Positions 1 through 15,600 of a stretch of 64,000 nt of DNA are shown piece by piece; positions within the stretch are counted from its first letter, which is position 1; every line of letters starts with the position of its first letter. The DNA lies in contig NC_092562.1 of assembly GCF_037975245.1 (NCBI RefSeq), forward strand, positions 22,993,554-23,057,553. Reading direction: 5' to 3'. This DNA is from Apostichopus japonicus. Its lineage: Eukaryota; Echinodermata; Holothuroidea; Aspidochirotida; Stichopodidae. Made by a program: the position numbers and the translations under genes. The notes beneath the pieces are model-generated. The model made no database searches and had not been told where the DNA came from. It saw only the letters and a list, made by a program, of their open reading frames with translations.

Positions 1-510
1 GGTTACGTGGGGACTTGATCCAGGTTTTCAAGATTGTGTATGGTTTCGACAATTTATCCTTGACCGACTTTTTCATGTTTGCTAACAGTAGTTGTACAAG
101 AGGTCATTGTCTTAAACTCCAAAAGTCACATAGTAGGATTAATATTCGGCATAACATTTTTTCTAATAGGGTTGTGAATGAGTGGAATGGTTTACCTGAG
201 AAAGTTGTACTTGCAAGTAGTGTCAATGGGTTCAAGAATGCTTTGGAAAAGCTCTTTAAGCATTGTAATCGTGTCTGAATGTTTGTGTCTTCAGTTTTTT
301 CTCTCTCTATAGGGTCCTTGATGGGGTCTTAAGTGTCCCTCCTGATCCTTTTTCTACTAAACTAAACTATGTCTCCCTCATGTCCCCTCATGTCTCCCTC
401 ATGCATCCCTCGTGTCACGTCTCCCTCATGTCATGAGTTATGAAGAGAATAAATTAATGGGTCTTGTGTAACTCCTAAAGGACTGGAGTTTGAACTATGT
501 AAATCTTACA
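1..510 (+). mobile_element. 3' end of a non-LTR retrotransposon (RT C-terminus plus 3' UTR)
   Basis: An open frame enters from the left edge (frame starting at base 3) and stops at 278. It begins with LRGDLIQVFKI and continues through RINIRHNIFSNRVVNEWN and LPEKVV to FKNALEKLF. This is the familiar C-terminal tail of CR1/jockey-type reverse transcriptases (RGDLIQ, then R.N.FS.RVVN.WN.LP..VV, then FK..L). The RT core lies outside the window. After the stop comes a short 3' region with repeated tccctcatg words (about 367-430) and no long A tail. Orientation is plus. No target-site duplication could be seen because the 5' end is missing. Confidence 0.85.
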
Positions 511-786
511 GTTGTTATCTTTCACACGTGTAAAAAAAAATCAAAAACAGAAATACGATAGGGTAAGTTTCATCTATCTTTTCATCAAAGGTATACTAAC
601 TAATTGCCACGAAGAAGATATCAAACAACTTGTTTATTCGTTTGACTTTTTCCTTGTGAGAAGCAAAAGTGGTGTTGACACTGTTATCAATTGCTTGTCA
701 CTATAAATCACCCTTCTCCATAATTCGATAATGATTCAGCAACATGCGCTTCACGCATGGAAAGCAAGATATCAACCTTAGTGATA

Positions 787-940
787 GTATATATACATAC
801 ATACATACATACATATAAATATATATATATATATAAATATATATAAATATAAATATATATATATATGTATATAATAAACACATACACACACATATATATA
901 CACACAGAAATATATATATATGTATATATGTATATATGTA

Positions 941-1008
<68 letters not shown>

Positions 1009-1011
1009 TCT
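787..1011. repeat. AT-rich microsatellite
   Basis: Imperfect (TA)n, (TACA)n and (TAAA)n runs, with a pure (TA)n block near 948-1000. Long open frames here encode only Ile-Tyr repeats and are not genes. Confidence 0.95.
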
Positions 1012-1818
1012 AAATATCCCAAGCGGGTTCTCATCTTTTCCGGATACTGTCTCATGCCTCTACTGGTCCAACCACTAAATCGTGCTGGTTGCTGGTCCTC
1101 TAATGATAAATTGAGGAAAGAGTGAGGTGAATGGGAGGGCCAGGGGATGAATGGGATGTGGTAAAAGAAAATCTAAATTGGCGAACTTTTTTCTACTCTA
1201 CATCAATTGTATTCTCACTTTGATAGATATTTGTTGTTTTTTTAAATCTTTATTGGCTTTCTTTCTTAAAAAAAAAATGATCAAAACCTCTCGTGGAATC
1301 TTGCCATGGCGTAGAAATAAAATTTGGTCATGAGATCATGTTTATCACAATTCCGAAGGAGAAAGACAGAAGCAGTATGGTGAGTGATACTATATTAATG
1401 TACACAACTCGAAAAATTCAAGCAAGAAGGGAAATGTCAGTTAAAGGAAATATAACGACAGAATGGATAACACAATATTACAGAGACAGAGAAGACAGAA
1501 AGACGAAGAAAAATAAAATAAAATAGAAAACAACCCCCATCCCCCACCCCCGCCTCAACAATGAAAAGGAGACAAGGGAAGAGGAAATTATATAGCAAAT
1601 GTGTTCTTTATTTTCTAGCGTTTGCCATTATAAGTTTATGTGTGCATTGCACTTCATTTTCATTTCAACAAAGTTTTGGATTTGTGTGAATATATAGGTC
1701 TGTAATGGACGTGACTTTTTACATGACTTTGAAGAAATACCTGTGTTAACTCAAAGGAGAGAGAAAACGTTAAATTATCTTCTGTCGAAAGGGAGTTATC
1801 TGGATTAATTTTAAGCCT
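1012..1818. other. Upstream intergenic DNA of the amylase gene
   Basis: About 800 bases of AT-rich sequence with no coding signal. Short open frames at 1151-1526 have no recognisable motif and biased composition. A pyrimidine-rich/C-rich patch lies at 1530-1555. No repeat family was recognised. Confidence 0.6.
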
Positions 1819-1854
1819 TATAAATGAGAACATCACAGCTGTTTCTTGACGTCA
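1819..1854 (+). promoter_or_regulatory. Putative core promoter of alpha-amylase (TATA-like box and CRE-like palindrome)
   Basis: TATAAAT lies at 1819-1825, 119 bases upstream of the amylase ATG. A perfect TGACGTCA palindrome lies at 1847-1854, close to where transcription would start about 30 bases below the TATA box. The spacing suits a short 5' UTR of roughly 90 bases. The TATA assignment is inference from position; the CRE match is exact but its use is unknown. Confidence 0.5.
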
Positions 1855-1928
1855 CGCGAACGAGCTATTATAATCTTGTTGATTTCACACACTCGTCTTC
1901 ACTTACTGATAGCGACCTTTGCAAGTAG

Positions 1929-4568
<2,640 letters not shown>

Positions 4569-4633
4569 AGAAGAAACACTTCACATTAAATATGTTATGA
4601 AAATTATCGTAGCTATCATCAACGTTACATATT

Positions 4634-4639
4634 AATAAA
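4634..4639 (+). terminator. Polyadenylation signal of alpha-amylase
   Basis: AATAAA 66 bases after the amylase stop codon, in AT-rich 3' UTR-like sequence. It is the first canonical hexamer downstream, so it is the likely 3' end signal. Confidence 0.65.
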
Positions 4640-5920
4640 CAGTCACGTCAAATCATAAGAAAGTAAACAAAATTAAATAATTGAACTAAAATAGAGTAAA
4701 CTTAGGTAAACGATCCGATGCTCAGTGTTTTGCTTTTGGCCTCGCCTCTTTCAGATAAATTGCTACCAAAACAAGGATCGCTTGAAGCTTAGAAGAAAAA
4801 TATCAATAATATCAGGACAACAGTAGTTACTATATGTTTGGACAAAAGTAATCAGAAGAGAGAAATACACTCCAATCACATTTGAAAACGAACTTATGAT
4901 AACAGTTTTGTTTACATATTTCTTGTCTGGGATCCAGTTTACCGTGCAACAAGTAATCGGTGTCTGATAGATGATATAAAGTCCTGACGTGAGGAGGGAT
5001 AAATCACAGGGGAAATATGGGATAATTAACCAGTTATTCTTATTCTGATTTACACTGATTCCCTCAGGCTCTGCTTATGCCTCTCATTTTATCTAGGGTT
5101 CATACGGTGGAAGGGGATTGGGGGGGTGGATGGTGATGGGAGGAGGGGGTGATTGGCACAAATTTTGATCTTAAACGCATATCAGCACGGCAAAATTTAG
5201 GTTCCAGGATAAAAAATCCACACAGGAATCATATTCTCTTGCACCTATTAAACATTGTTTTGCGAATTGGGAAGTGGCCGAGTTTGGTTGTTATTTAAAT
5301 GGTTTTCGAACATTTACCATTCACTAGTTTCGCAGGGAAGATAATGGGGGGGGGGGGGGGTGGTCTTCTTCTACAGTATTTTAGACGGTGACCAGATGCT
5401 GAGATAAAAATGCGACGTCAAGTGGAGGTTACGGAAGCAGTAATGGATTCGACAATTACTCAAATGTAAGAGACTGACTTCGGTCGGCTTGGGGTTTTGA
5501 TAAGCCAATGAGGCTTCTTCGCGAGGATCCAAAATACATACATACATACTCTGCGTAATTCTCTTAAACACTTCACAAAATGGAAGAAGACCGGATATAT
5601 CAGGCCACGATCAATCGCTTTCTGTTGACTCTATGGCCTTTGGGAAAAAGTAATCTCAAATATGTTTTAACATTCTTCTCGCACAAGTATTCCTTATTTT
5701 TCTTCAATGTTTTCCTTTCTGTTCAATTCTGGAAAACTACTCGTTTAAATAAGCAGATGAGTCATTCATTAAACTAGCGGAATATAGTTTCTTTATTACG
5801 TACGTATCATAATTTATTCTTTGCCTTTCAACACAAAGTAATATATCAGTTTACGAACAGTACAAACTATTACATATATGAGTACCATGCATGATATGTG
5901 TAATACACCACCCTGACAAA
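4640..5920. other. Intergenic DNA between amylase and the first minisatellite
   Basis: No coding exon was recognised on either strand. It contains G-rich low-complexity patches near 5120-5150 and a run of G at about 5347-5360. Open frames here are short and without family motifs. Confidence 0.6.
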
Positions 5921-5924
5921 TATA

Positions 5925-6378
5925 AACCAAATGGAAATACAAACAAACATATAAACCAAATGGAAATACAAACAAACATATAAACCAAATGGAAATACAA
6001 ACAACTTATAAACCAAATGGAAATACAAACAAACATATAAACCAAATGGAAATACAAACAACTTATAAACCAAATGGAAGTACAAACAAACATATAAACC
6101 AAATGGAAATACAAACAACTTATAAACCAAATGGAAATACAAACAACTTATAAACCAAATGGAAATACAAACAAACATATAAACCAAATGGAAATACAAA
6201 CAACTTATAAACCAAATGGAAATACAAACAACTTATAAACCAAATGGAAATACAAACAACTTATAAACCAAATGGAAATACAAACAAACATATAAACCAA
6301 ATGGAAATACAAACAACTTATAAACCAAATGGAAATACAAACAACTTATAAACCAAATGGAAATACAAACAAACATAT
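5925..6378. repeat. Minisatellite, about 16 copies of a 28/29-bp unit
   Basis: Sixteen copies of a unit containing ataaaccaaatggaaatac follow head to tail. Two linker variants exist: a 28-bp unit ending acaact and a 29-bp unit ending acaaaca, in irregular order. Copies are almost identical (one a-to-g change near 6080), so the array looks young. The two overlapping minus-strand open frames are repeats of the same FPFGLY-like words and are not a gene. Confidence 0.95.
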
Positions 6379-8730
6379 GTATTTATATGTGACATATGCT
6401 GTCCGCACAGGATCAAAAAGTCACGAATGAACAGTACTATCAAGTACTTATTTACAAAAGTTAACAATTTTAAAAAGCAGCAAAGGTTGATCTATCGAAC
6501 TTTTTCCGCGGCAAGTTTGCCACACAATACTATCAAACAATATTCTCTTATAAACTATCAATAAAACTAATCTCAGATAACATGTATAAAATGTGTTGGA
6601 AAGAAAGGTTAGCGTCTCAAGTACTGTTAAACAAATCTAAAAGGTATACTCTTTAAAAAATAACTGAAGCAGGGTTACCTTGACAGGATAGCAAATAATG
6701 GATTTAATTCATAGAATAAAGTCTTACATTCTTAAATTCATTCTGACAATAAAGTCTTACAATGGTTGCATCAGGATTTAGGTAATGATTTGGAAGACTG
6801 TTTGTGACCTTCGAAGCTATACTAAGTATGATATACCAAATTGCCAAACCTGGTATGTATCAATATTGAAGCTAACCTGTTGTGATATTGTCTGGCTCTA
6901 CCATGAATGTATCTTCACTTCATCAACTAAGAGCAACTTGACAACTTTTCACTATCCCATTAAACAACTGATCGAGTTTCTGCGCAGCTCACACAAAGAA
7001 AGAAAAAAAAAATGCTGATCCTCTTAAACACAACTGTATGAATTTATACACACTTCCTTTGCAACACTGCTTATTATCTAACACAAGTTGCTTAGTTTTC
7101 TTTCAAATTAGAATATATGAGAATTAAAAACCTCTTTTTTTATAAATTCACTAAACAACCGACTGCGTTTCCGTCAATGTCAAATACATGAAAGAGTCCC
7201 AAAATATTTGCACAAAATTCTCTCAACACAAGTGGCCGAGATTCTCGTGGAAAATGACATCAGAAAAAGTGAGAAAACGAACTAAAAAAGACAGAGGAGA
7301 AAAGCCCTCATGTCTGAAAGTGGAAAATAATCCTGAGCAAACCTATAGGCAGTAGCAAATATACATGAAGCCGATACACTTTGTCATAATAACATCCCTA
7401 TATTAATTCTGTCTACATAAATATCTCAAAAGTTCTCTTTATTCACCTAAAGTCCATCAACGAACAATTGTACGCAAATGTTAGTAAGTTTGGTAGAACC
7501 ATGTTAAAACTTCTTTAGTCTTGTTGTTGTTTGTATAGTTGGGTAGAAGGTAACATTGAAAGTTGAAACAACTTTAACCAGATCGTTCATATCACAGAGA
7601 GCTGATATCAACCTAAGTAAACCTAACCTCTTCTAGAACCAGGTTGGACCCTCACTTTTCCCTTTGGCCCATAATTTACCCTCAGCCCAGCATTGTCCCC
7701 CCCCCCCCCTTATCACCCAGACGTGCTTGTAGGTAGTCAACTAGTAATAGACACATTATTCATTAACCCAAACACCTTGAAAAAACAATTTACAAAGTTT
7801 TGAAATGACGACTATCCTAGTATTCCTCCACAAACCACTACGAATAATAGATCATACACCACTCCCCGATTGAACAAATGCCTGAATGGCCGTTTCCCTA
7901 TTTGGACTTTCTTGTTTCGTTGTTATTTTGCTCATTCCGTGAAAAAAAGGACAAATATTGAGGGAAAAACAAAAATCTCATATTATTAAAAATCATGCTA
8001 AATAAATTATTGTTTTGAAAGGTTCGACTTTTGGCTACCATAAAAAAAAAGGTTGATTTGTTTGTGTTTTAAGTACAATTCATAATTTAAGTACACTTTC
8101 TTACTTCTTTATTATTTTGATGATTCCTTAAATAGAGAACAAATATTGATCGCAAAAGAACAGTCCTTGTATTATGAAAATCATCTTGAGTAAATAATTG
8201 TTATGGAAGGTTTGACTTGAAAAAAAGAAAAAAGAAAGAAGATATGTATGGAAGACAAATTAAACCATAGAATAGAAACTTTAATAACACATTGGTGGTA
8301 GAAGACAATAGAAAAATAAAACAATTGGAAAGAAAGCTATTTGGTCTATATAGATGCTGTATCTGCTAGTAACTGTTATTTAATATAATTCATGCACCAT
8401 ATCATTTTGGCAAGATGTACAAGCTACGATGTATTGCAAGTTGTGTATGTCCAGATATGACATATCTTTTTCATATCTCTTGGCAAAGCATAATTGAAAC
8501 AAGAGAAAATAGAGAGAAAATAGAGAAAAAGCAAATTGAAACATAAGAGAAAATAGAGAAAGAGAGAAAGAAGCAAAATTAATCTAAGGAAAATTCAAAT
8601 TTTGGTGCTTTTTGTGAATGTCTGAAATATCTCGCCAGGGAAAAACTATTATAAAAATAAATTCTAACATTTTTATAGGCTTGCACATGGCAAGAATTCC
8701 TGTAAATGATATTTGTAAAAAGATAGAATA
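6379..8730. other. Intergenic AT-rich DNA
   Basis: About 2.3 kb with no recognised exon, RNA gene or transposon end. It has runs of C near 7699 and A-rich stretches at 8215-8240 and 8500-8580. The phosphatase transcript (minus strand) may extend its 3' UTR or end here; several TTTATT words (minus-strand AATAAA) exist, but none stands out. Confidence 0.5.
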
Positions 8731-8734
8731 GATT

Positions 8735-9485
8735 CAGCTTAACTGACATAATTCATTCTGCTCTATCCAGCATAGATTCAGATTAAGTGACATGATTTCT
8801 TCCACTCTATCTAGTGTAGATTTAGCTCCACTATTGTAACTTTTCTTCTGTATTCAGCATAAAATCAGCTCCATTGTTGTAATTTCTTAATCTATCAAGC
8901 ATAGAGTCAGCTCCATTGTTGAAATTTCTTACTCTATCCAGCATAGAGTCAGTTCCACTGTTGAATTTCTTACTCTATCAAGCATAGAGTCAGCTCCATT
9001 GTTGTAATTTCTTCTACTCTATCCAGCATAAAGTCAGCTCGATTGTTGAAAATTCTTCCACTCTATCCAGCATAGTCAGCTCCATTGTTGAAATTTCTTA
9101 CTCTATCCAGCATAGAGACAGCTCCAACTCTATTGTTGTAATTTCTTCCACTCTATCCAGTATAGAGTCAGCTCGATTGTTGAAAATTCTTCCACTCCAT
9201 CCAGCATAGTCAGCTCCATTGTTGAAATTTCTTACTCTACCCAGGATAGAGTCAGCTCCAGCTCCATCCTTGAAATTTCTTCCACTCTACGCAGCATAGA
9301 GTCAGCTCCATTGCTGTATTTTTTTCTGCTCTACCCAACATAGAATCAGCTGAAACAACTTAATTTCTACTCTATCCAAAATAGAATCAGGTTGGCTGCT
9401 GTAATTTATTTGACAATATTCAGCACAAATCCAACTCAAGTGACATAATTTCTTCAATTATATCCAGCATAGCACAAGGTCAAGT
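8735..9485. repeat. Degenerate tandem array, unit about 43-60 bp
   Basis: Repeated words ctctatccagcatagagtc, agctccattgttg and aatttcttc recur about 14 times with variable spacing. Copies in the centre (8900-9300) are most alike and decay toward both ends. The array lies just beyond the stop codon of the phosphatase gene and may be transcribed within its 3' UTR (inference). Confidence 0.85.
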
Positions 9486-9690
9486 AACATAACTTCCTCT
9501 GCCTCCTCCAATTCATGAAATTAAAAATAGTGAAAACTGAAAACTTGAGATAACTTTCTCCATTCTACCTAATCTAGAGTTGGGACAGCTGATCTGATGG
9601 CTTAATCCGATCATCTCGGCCAAAGACGTTTCCATATTATCCCTTCTGATGTAGCATAAGTTGCCCTCGAGGGTCACAATGGGAACTTGG

Positions 9691-12600
9691 TTAGATATTC
9701 CCATATTCTGGGGCATTCTCCAAGAATGCCTGTAGTATTTGGTAGCATGCCAGATAATGTTCCTGTAATGAAAGTAAAATCACAAGCTTTTGATGCCATA
9801 ATTTCTACCAATACGAGAACCACTTGCACAACTGTGAATACAAATAAATGATTACTTGTGTTCTGATTTATTTGAAAACAAAAAGTGAAACCACTAGTGT
9901 GAGGTGAGGGAGGCTAAGGGGATATAGCTCTATTTCTCTGCAATGCCACTAATTATATCTCAAGTTTTTTCTCTCTTAAATGGTGTAGCCTAAATATTTT
10001 GGAAACTTTGCCATTTTTTCAGCTCCTATAGTCAGCTTATTAGTAGACAGAAGGACGGAGGTAATAGGGGGGAAAGGACTGGTTTTCCTGAGATCACACA
10101 TGTTGTCCTTTTACAATTTGACACACCCAGCCTTTGTTGTACATTTTACGCCCTCCCTGACAAGAGACCATGCAAGTACCCTGGTAATCACAATTATTTC
10201 CGAGTCTTGTTAGAGCCCCCCCCCCCCCCATTTTGACTTAAAATCTTACCTGTTCAGCCATGATGAGAGAATTACTGCTGCGAAGTTGACGAGCCGTTTG
10301 AAATATATCGACTTTGCCATCTCTTCTCACTCTTTCGATCTCTGAAAGAACTGTAACCACAGCTCCACTCCTTCCCACGCCATCACTGAGGTTGAAAAAA
10401 AATATGTGCAAACACTTTGTCAAGTTTCTTGGGGAAAATAAAACACTTTATTGACAAACTTGTCTTCAGGGAGCTTGAAAATGTGTTAAAAACTTGTGGA
10501 AAAAAACCCCCGTCTGGACGAAGATGAAAAGTAGTGACCACTATTGGTTGCTTGTAACTTTGTTCAACGTACGCTCAAACTGGTAACATTTAATGACGTA
10601 TTCAACAGAACATTCCTCATTCCCTCTCCCACTTAAAGTCATTGAAGACTCGCCCCAAACCATGTGTGGCCATCTGAAAAAGTTAACTTTCTGTTGCTTG
10701 CAAGTGACGTTTTGTTCGTGTCGCTACAAAATGCAGACAGTAATGAAACGTGATACCTTGTTATCTTTAGCTGGACCTGAGATGTCCATCGCTGTATCGT
10801 TTGTACACTGTGCTGTGGGTATTGACCGCAGCTGTATGTACTGACTGTACACTAGTGTCTAATTACCGACGGTAGCAAGCTGTGTGTGTATTTTCTGGGA
10901 TCGATTGTGGTGTCTAACACTTCTGTTACACCTCATTCGAAACTAGGTCAGATTAACGGCATTAGATGTTTCTTTTTGCGTGAGTCTTCACACCCTTTAA
11001 ACCCCAGTTTTGTCCATGTCTAGCCATAATATTGTGTGTTGGACCTTTCAGAAACTTTTGGCACATGTGGAAGTTTGATGCAATTTTGCAGCTTTATCAA
11101 TATCAATATACATTAAACCGTACGTTGTTTCAGAGCAACTTTGGTTATGAAAATCTGCAGAGAGGTAGTGGTAATGACAGAGACTTTGGTCGCATATTAA
11201 GTGTAGTGCATCCCACAGGGAGCCGTGTGTTGGTTGCACATCTGTCCTTTTCGGCGTTCGTTGCTGTACCCATTTGTCACATTATCATTACAACGAACAC
11301 GAAACAAATATTACGCTCTTTAGAAATGTAGAGTTTTATTGCTGAAGATGTCGCTTTTTAAGAAGTAATTGAGGTAATTATATGTATATTATATTTAAGC
11401 TTTTGCTCATGTTAGTATAGGGAAGTATAAGTGAGTTTGTGACTCACAAATTGTATTTTAGTTTGTACAACGTGGACCTTTTCTCAGCGTGGGTTAGCCT
11501 ATCGTGATATTGTGTATTAGGCCTAGGTTTATTGTTTCGAGAATGCATCACGATGGTATTCAAGTTCATTTTGAGTATTTTCAAGGGCTTAGTAAGTTCT
11601 GTACTCTTAAAAATATGTTGTTATAAGTTCACATGCCTTGTTATTGTTGTATTCGAGGGAATCGTGTTATTCGTGTGTTTCATTGTATAGGCTAAGCGTG
11701 CCTTACGGTGAATTACTAAGTGTGTATAAAGTATTTTCGTACTATATTCCGATAGAGCGCCCTCTCATAACAAACAAGATGGCTGCGCCCATGTTATCGT
11801 TGAATATATGTGTACGTAATAGGCAAGCCACCCAAGTGAGCTTGAGTAACATTATCTAATTATTCATTAAGGTATTTTCTTTCTATTTTCACCACTTCAT
11901 GTGTTATCCAGCACTGATTAAGATTAAATTCACCTCTGTTGATATTGGTTTTGGACAAAATGTCTCTCGCTGCTGTGGTAACCACAATTAGTTGTTAAAC
12001 GATGTATTCTGTAATAAGTTACACGTTCTGTGTACTGGGAACTGGTTGAGATGTAATTGACTAGATAAGTTGTGTTACTGTTTTATAAGTGTAATGCTCT
12101 GCCCATAAATGGACAGAGAGATTGTAAGGCAGATGTGCCGAGATTTAAATGTCGCAATCTCATCATTATTACTATTATGTGTTAAGTCTAGTGGTGCTCC
12201 CAGTTCTACCCTTGTCATTGTAGCTATTCAGACAGTGTGGAAACCAGCCTAATTGGGTCACAGAGAGTAGAGTTAGTCTGGTACACAATTTTAAGTGACT
12301 TTATTTTTATGTTTTGTTTCTCTTTTTATTATCTTTCAGGAAAGTTACCTGAAGGTGCTGCACCGTCCTTTTTTGTTACGTAATCATATAATATAATCTC
12401 GACCATGCTATGTGAGAGAAGAAGTAATAAACCCCTCAGCCACCAGAACAAGCGGTGGTAGAAATCAGCACTCTCTCCTGCCTATTTATTCCCGCGTATC
12501 CTCACATAAGCAAGCACTTTCTTTTGACATTGTAAGAGACATGTATGTACTTCCCTGACAAACCAACGTCATATCCCAAGTTAAACTGTCCAACTAGTCT

Positions 12601-15600
12601 GGCAAATTTAAGTATCTTTCACAATCTGCAAACAACAATAAGGTCTCTTTCACACACACACACAGTTGTTTACACTGCATATTGCCATGAAATAAACAAA
12701 TGACATATCGTAGAAGTACAATTTACTACAAACTGAATCTGTGGGAATCTTGCAATTACTCCACAAGTCATCTGTGTCATGGCCAAGGTCGGTTCTGAAT
12801 CATGCCATCTGTCGCCAGTTATGATGGCTTTCTTATCAACTAGCGAGATCTTGTAACGTTATCAATATTTCAGCAACCCAGGTTATATGAGCTTTAAGCA
12901 TCAGGTGTTTGGAAATAACTGAAGCTGATTAGAATAGGCCTATACCTGGCTAGCACATATAGGTTACTCTAAAAATATGAGGGATTACATTCCGATCAGA
13001 CACAGAATTGATGGAGTATATCAAAGTTAAATAGCATCAAGAAATTACTGTATAGGGTAGTACACACTGTAAAGGTTACTCTTAACACATATACTATGAC
13101 ATTAGAATATAGAGTTGATGGAGTATATCAAAGTTAAATAGCATCAAGAAATTACTGTATAGGGTAGTATATACTATAAAGGTTACTCTAAACACATAGA
13201 CTATGACATCCCATTAGAATATATAGTTGGTGGAGTATATCAAAGTTAAATAGCATCAAGAAATTACTGTATAGGGTAGTATATACTATAAAGGTTACTC
13301 TAAACACATAGACTATGACATCCCATTAGAATATAGAGTTGTTGGAGTATATCAAAGTTAAATAGCATCAAGAAATTACTGTATAGGGTAGTACACACTG
13401 TAAAGGTTACTCTTAACACATATACTATGACATTAGAATATAGAGTTGATGGAGTATATCAAAGTTAAATAGCATCAAGAAATTACTGTATAGGGTAGTA
13501 CACACTGTAAAGGTTACTCTTAACACATATACTATGACATCCCATTAGAATATATAGTTGGTGGAGTATATCAAAGTTAAATAGCATCAAGAAATTACTG
13601 TATAGGGTAGTATATACTATAAAGGTTACTCTAAACACATAGACTATGACATCCCATTAGAATATAGAGTTGTTGGAGTATATCAAAGTTAAATAGCATC
13701 AAGAAATTACTGTATAGGGTAGTACACACTGTAAAGGTTACTCTTAACACATATACTATGACATTAGAATATAGAGTTGATGGAGTATATCAAAGTTAAA
13801 TAGCATCAAGAAATTACTGTATAGGGTAGTATATACTATAAAGGTTACTCTAAACACATAGACTATGACATCCCATTAGAATATATAGTTGGTGGAGTAT
13901 ATCAAAGTTAAATAGCATCAAGAAATTACTGTATAGGGTAGTACACACTGTAAAGGTTACTCTAAACACATAGACTATGACATCCCATTAGAATATAGAG
14001 TTGTTGGAGTATATCATAGTTAAATAGCATCTAGAAATTACTCCATATAGGGTAGTACATACTGTGTGTAGTATATCAAAGTTCCCTTATAACAAGTTAC
14101 TCTATGATACAGCTTTAGAAAACTACTTTTACACAGCTTTAGAAAACATCAGAAATTACAAACAGCTGTGAGCTATCTGGCTATTAAGAATCAACAGCAA
14201 ATCAATGTAAATACCAAAATTCCAACAGAAAATGAGGAACTAATAATAATAATAGTAATTATAATTTATTCTTATATAGCGCTCTACATCAAAAGTGATC
14301 TCAAAGCACTTAACAAAATCACATAAAATATTACAACTTAAAATTATTATAGCTTAAAAATATTACAGCCTAATAATATTGCATCATAAAAATTACAAAA
14401 TTAAACAAAAATCCTAACAATAATTATTAAAGCAAGAAAATTCAGAAATTAAAGACAAAAGCAATAAAACATGACAGCATAATGTGTCTGTTATTGTTGA
14501 TGATACTTACATGCAATGAATGATGGCTGGTTCAGTCTCATACTTATCAAGAGTTAACTTGGTAACTTCTAACAGCTCAACCACCCCTGTGACAACACCA
14601 TGATCGGGCCATGACAACAGTTGGAACTGATCTACTGAACAAGTTTTCTAAGTGAGAGACAACAAAACAAAGAAAGAACACACATTATGTGGATTAAGCA
14701 AATATTTGTTCCCCTATACATGACCAGGGGTATACAGAGCTGTATAAATAAATAGTTACTATATATGCCATCTGCTATATGGAAAAGAACTAGACCTTAA
14801 TTCCGTCTGTTGCTAAGTCGACCTAGCAACATGCAGTCACAAAAAAACCTGCATTTCAGGTACATCAACAACCATGCTGGGTGTTCAGAGTAATCTTTCT
14901 TCAGGTGCACACATTCAAAAGCCTGCATTGCCTGCATGCAAGTTGCTATGAATAGCCAAAACTATTTGCTTCAAATCTACAAACATCTCTACAACTATTT
15001 GAAGTCAATTGGGCATTCAATGTGAAATGATGCCATCAGGTGTAGCAACAAATCCTACCTTACCATGATGTATGTTAAATACTGGGAGTGAAACTATCTA
15101 TTAATATCTTTAAAAGATTGCAGGAGAGCTACGCATTCAGAGAAAAATGTCATCAAGTAGAGACACAAACCTGCGTTACCTGCATATTTGTTGGGTATTT
15201 CAAGGGAAATGATTTCTTTAGGTATAGTAAGGGAAATGTGCATATAGGTTACCCTAACCTGTGTGCAAGTGCTTTCTCAGGTACAACCACAAAACCTGCA
15301 TATGAGTTGAATACCGTTCAAAGTGAGATTATGTCTTCATGCAGGTTCCCTAGGAAATGTTCACAGAAGCTGGCTGTTCAGGTTGAAATTACTCCACGTG
15401 CAACCACAAAAAGCTGCATGTTTGTTGTGTATTTTGAGTGAATTAATTTCCTGCAGTTATATACAACAAAATCTACATGTCAATTTGATATTTTAGGTAA
15501 AACTCCTCATGGGGTACCCACAAATACTGCAATGGTTTGGGTATTTCAGGTGAAACTCTCCTCAGCAGGTACCCACGAAAACCTGCATGGTTTGGGTATT

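Noticed and set aside
708-1055. 115-codon minus-strand open frame of Ile/Tyr repeats (and similar frames at 2979-3250)
   Set aside because: Pure translation of (TA)n microsatellites; no start context, no splice links, low complexity.
5851-6199. Repetitive FHLVYMFVC-like proteins on the minus strand, and a CRISPR-like look of the array
   Set aside because: The array is a contiguous minisatellite without unique spacers in an animal genome; the frames simply read the repeat.
11700-12530. A confirmed solo LTR at 11-12.5 kb
   Set aside because: LTR-like words exist, but no TG...CA termini with a target duplication could be identified.
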